From positions 1 through 63,587 of the forward strand of contig CAMKFB010000005.1 of NCBI GenBank assembly GCA_946411735.1: 63,587 bases of DNA, written 5' to 3'. This DNA is from an uncultured Selenomonadales bacterium (GTDB lineage Bacteria; Bacillota; Negativicutes; Selenomonadales; Selenomonadaceae). This document shows, piece by piece, positions 62,937 through 63,587 of this stretch. Below the pieces are notes generated by a model. It was not told where the DNA came from and did not search any database. It saw only the letters and a program-made list of their open reading frames with translations. Numbering within the stretch: the stretch's first letter is position 1; every line of letters begins with the position of its first letter. The translations under genes were made by a program, and so were the position numbers.

Positions 62937-63587
62937 AGAATCGGGTATCGATTGGATCGGAAAAATTCCTGCCCACTGGGAGACGATCAGATTTAAATAT
63001 GTTTTCAACATCGTCGGCGGCAATGGCTTTAAAGAAATTTATCAGGGAAAAGCATGCGGCGATTATCCGTTCTGCAAAGTCAGCGACATAAACGGCGCCG
63101 ATAAATATCTGCGGACGGCAAAGAACTACGTCGACGAAGACGCAGTTCGTCGCGAACACTATTCTGTTGTGCCATCTCATTCTATTTTGATCGCGAAAAT
63201 CGGAGAGGCGCTGAAAAAGAATCACCGCAAGATAAATTTAGTTCCTTGCATCATTGATAATAACCTCGAAGCATTTATTCTAAAGCGTGAAGGCTGTGTG
63301 AGTTTCTTTTATTATGTTTTGAGCGTCGTCGACATGTTTTGGTTTGACAATCGGGGACCGATTCCCGCCGTTAATAATGCTAAGCTGAAAAATTTTCGGC
63401 TGCCGTTGCCGCCGTTGGAGGAGCAGCGCGCCATCGCCGCCTTCCTCGACGCCCGCACTTCCAACATCCGACGACTGATCGAGTTGCGCACGCGCGAGAT
63501 CGAGTTGTTACACGAATATAAGCGGGCGCTGATTAGCGAAGCGGTGACGCAGAACTTGTTACAGCCCCCCCCCCCCCCCAACAAATC
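62926..63587 (+). CDS. hsdS: Type I restriction specificity subunit HsdS, truncated by window end
   Basis: At least 220 residues, running off the edge. It starts MEYKESGIDWIGKIPAHWE, the typical HsdS opening. The first target-recognition domain follows (residues ~20-155), then the conserved spacer region (LPLPPLEEQRAIAAFLDART, LLHEYKRALISEAVT). Only one recognition domain is present in the window, so only half the target specificity is encoded here. A 15-base C run near the edge would read as five Pro and is suspect. Confidence 0.9.
   Translation, partial: MEYKESGIDWIGKIPAHWETIRFKYVFNIVGGNGFKEIYQGKACGDYPFCKVSDINGADKYLRTAKNYVDEDAVRREHYSVVPSHSILIAKIGEALKKNHRKINLVPCIIDNNLEAFILKREGCVSFFYYVLSVVDMFWFDNRGPIPAVNNAKLKNFRLPLPPLEEQRAIAAFLDARTSNIRRLIELRTREIELLHEYKRALISEAVTQNLLQPPPPPNK
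63565..63579. repeat. 15-base C homopolymer at the contig edge
   Basis: Fifteen consecutive C, 8 bases before the window ends, inside hsdS at a point where the normal family sequence should continue. Either a sequencing/assembly artefact or a phase-variable tract. Confidence 0.7.

Overview
The window is a 63.6-kb stretch of a moderately GC-rich bacterial genome. It is probably one contig: both ends look damaged, with a 55-bp duplication inside thiC at the left edge and a 15-base C run inside hsdS at the right edge. The gene content suggests a diderm (outer-membrane-bearing) Firmicute of the Negativicutes/Selenomonadales type. The Firmicute signs are the ireB-ruvX-DUF1292-mltG-U32 run, SpoVS, an S55 (SpoIVB-type) peptidase, csaB with DUF5693, and FkbM, phosphodiester glycosidase and Asp23-like proteins. 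The outer-membrane signs are heptosyltransferase-type GT9 enzymes and an RND efflux pump. The lineage is inferred from content only; there is no rRNA or tRNA in the window. UUG start codons are common.

Layout. 1-2.2 kb: broken thiC, a secreted esterase and a membrane protein. 2.2-9.7 kb (minus): pheS-pheT-zapA, a PHP phosphoesterase coupled to a P-loop/Asp23-like protein, spoVS and metG. 9.9-14 kb (minus): a secreted transglutaminase-like protein, a TPR protein, a ProC-like protein, rsmI and a TrmN6-like methylase. 14.1-21.2 kb (plus): a dense housekeeping run, dapB-asd-ireB-ruvX-DUF1292-mltG-U32-acyP-aroQ-pepP. 21.1-28.4 kb (minus): a GT9 glycosyltransferase, a decayed second copy, and a hypB-acrA-acrB operon. 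28.5-34.5 kb: an exopolysaccharide initiating transferase, then envelope proteins (NAGPA domain, acyltransferase, SIMPL, Ysc84) and ybeY. 34.5-38.3 kb: an inserted-looking island, with an antitoxin/GNAT pair and an MmeI-like restriction-modification enzyme lying between ybeY and phoH, genes that are usually neighbours. 39-45 kb: a hydrolase, csaB-DUF5693-DUF2993 (minus) and prfB with its programmed frameshift. 45-50 kb (minus): two FkbM methyltransferases with a broken Rpn nuclease gene between them, then secA. 50-53.8 kb (plus): S55 peptidase, murA and a coiled-coil protein. 53.9-59 kb: a cysteine-cluster protein, a phosphodiesterase, a chemoreceptor and a GGDEF protein. 59-63.6 kb (plus): thrC running directly into a type I restriction system (hsdM, hsdS).

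The most unusual signals are non-coding. At least six copies of a ~76-bp intergenic element bounded by GGGCGCC/GGCGCCC occur. A companion module is found nearby: an A/T palindrome next to perfect four-run G-quadruplex motifs. Separately, the palindrome TCCGCGCGGA occurs at least 16 times, mostly inside genes, far above chance. I see no CRISPR array, prophage or complete insertion sequence.
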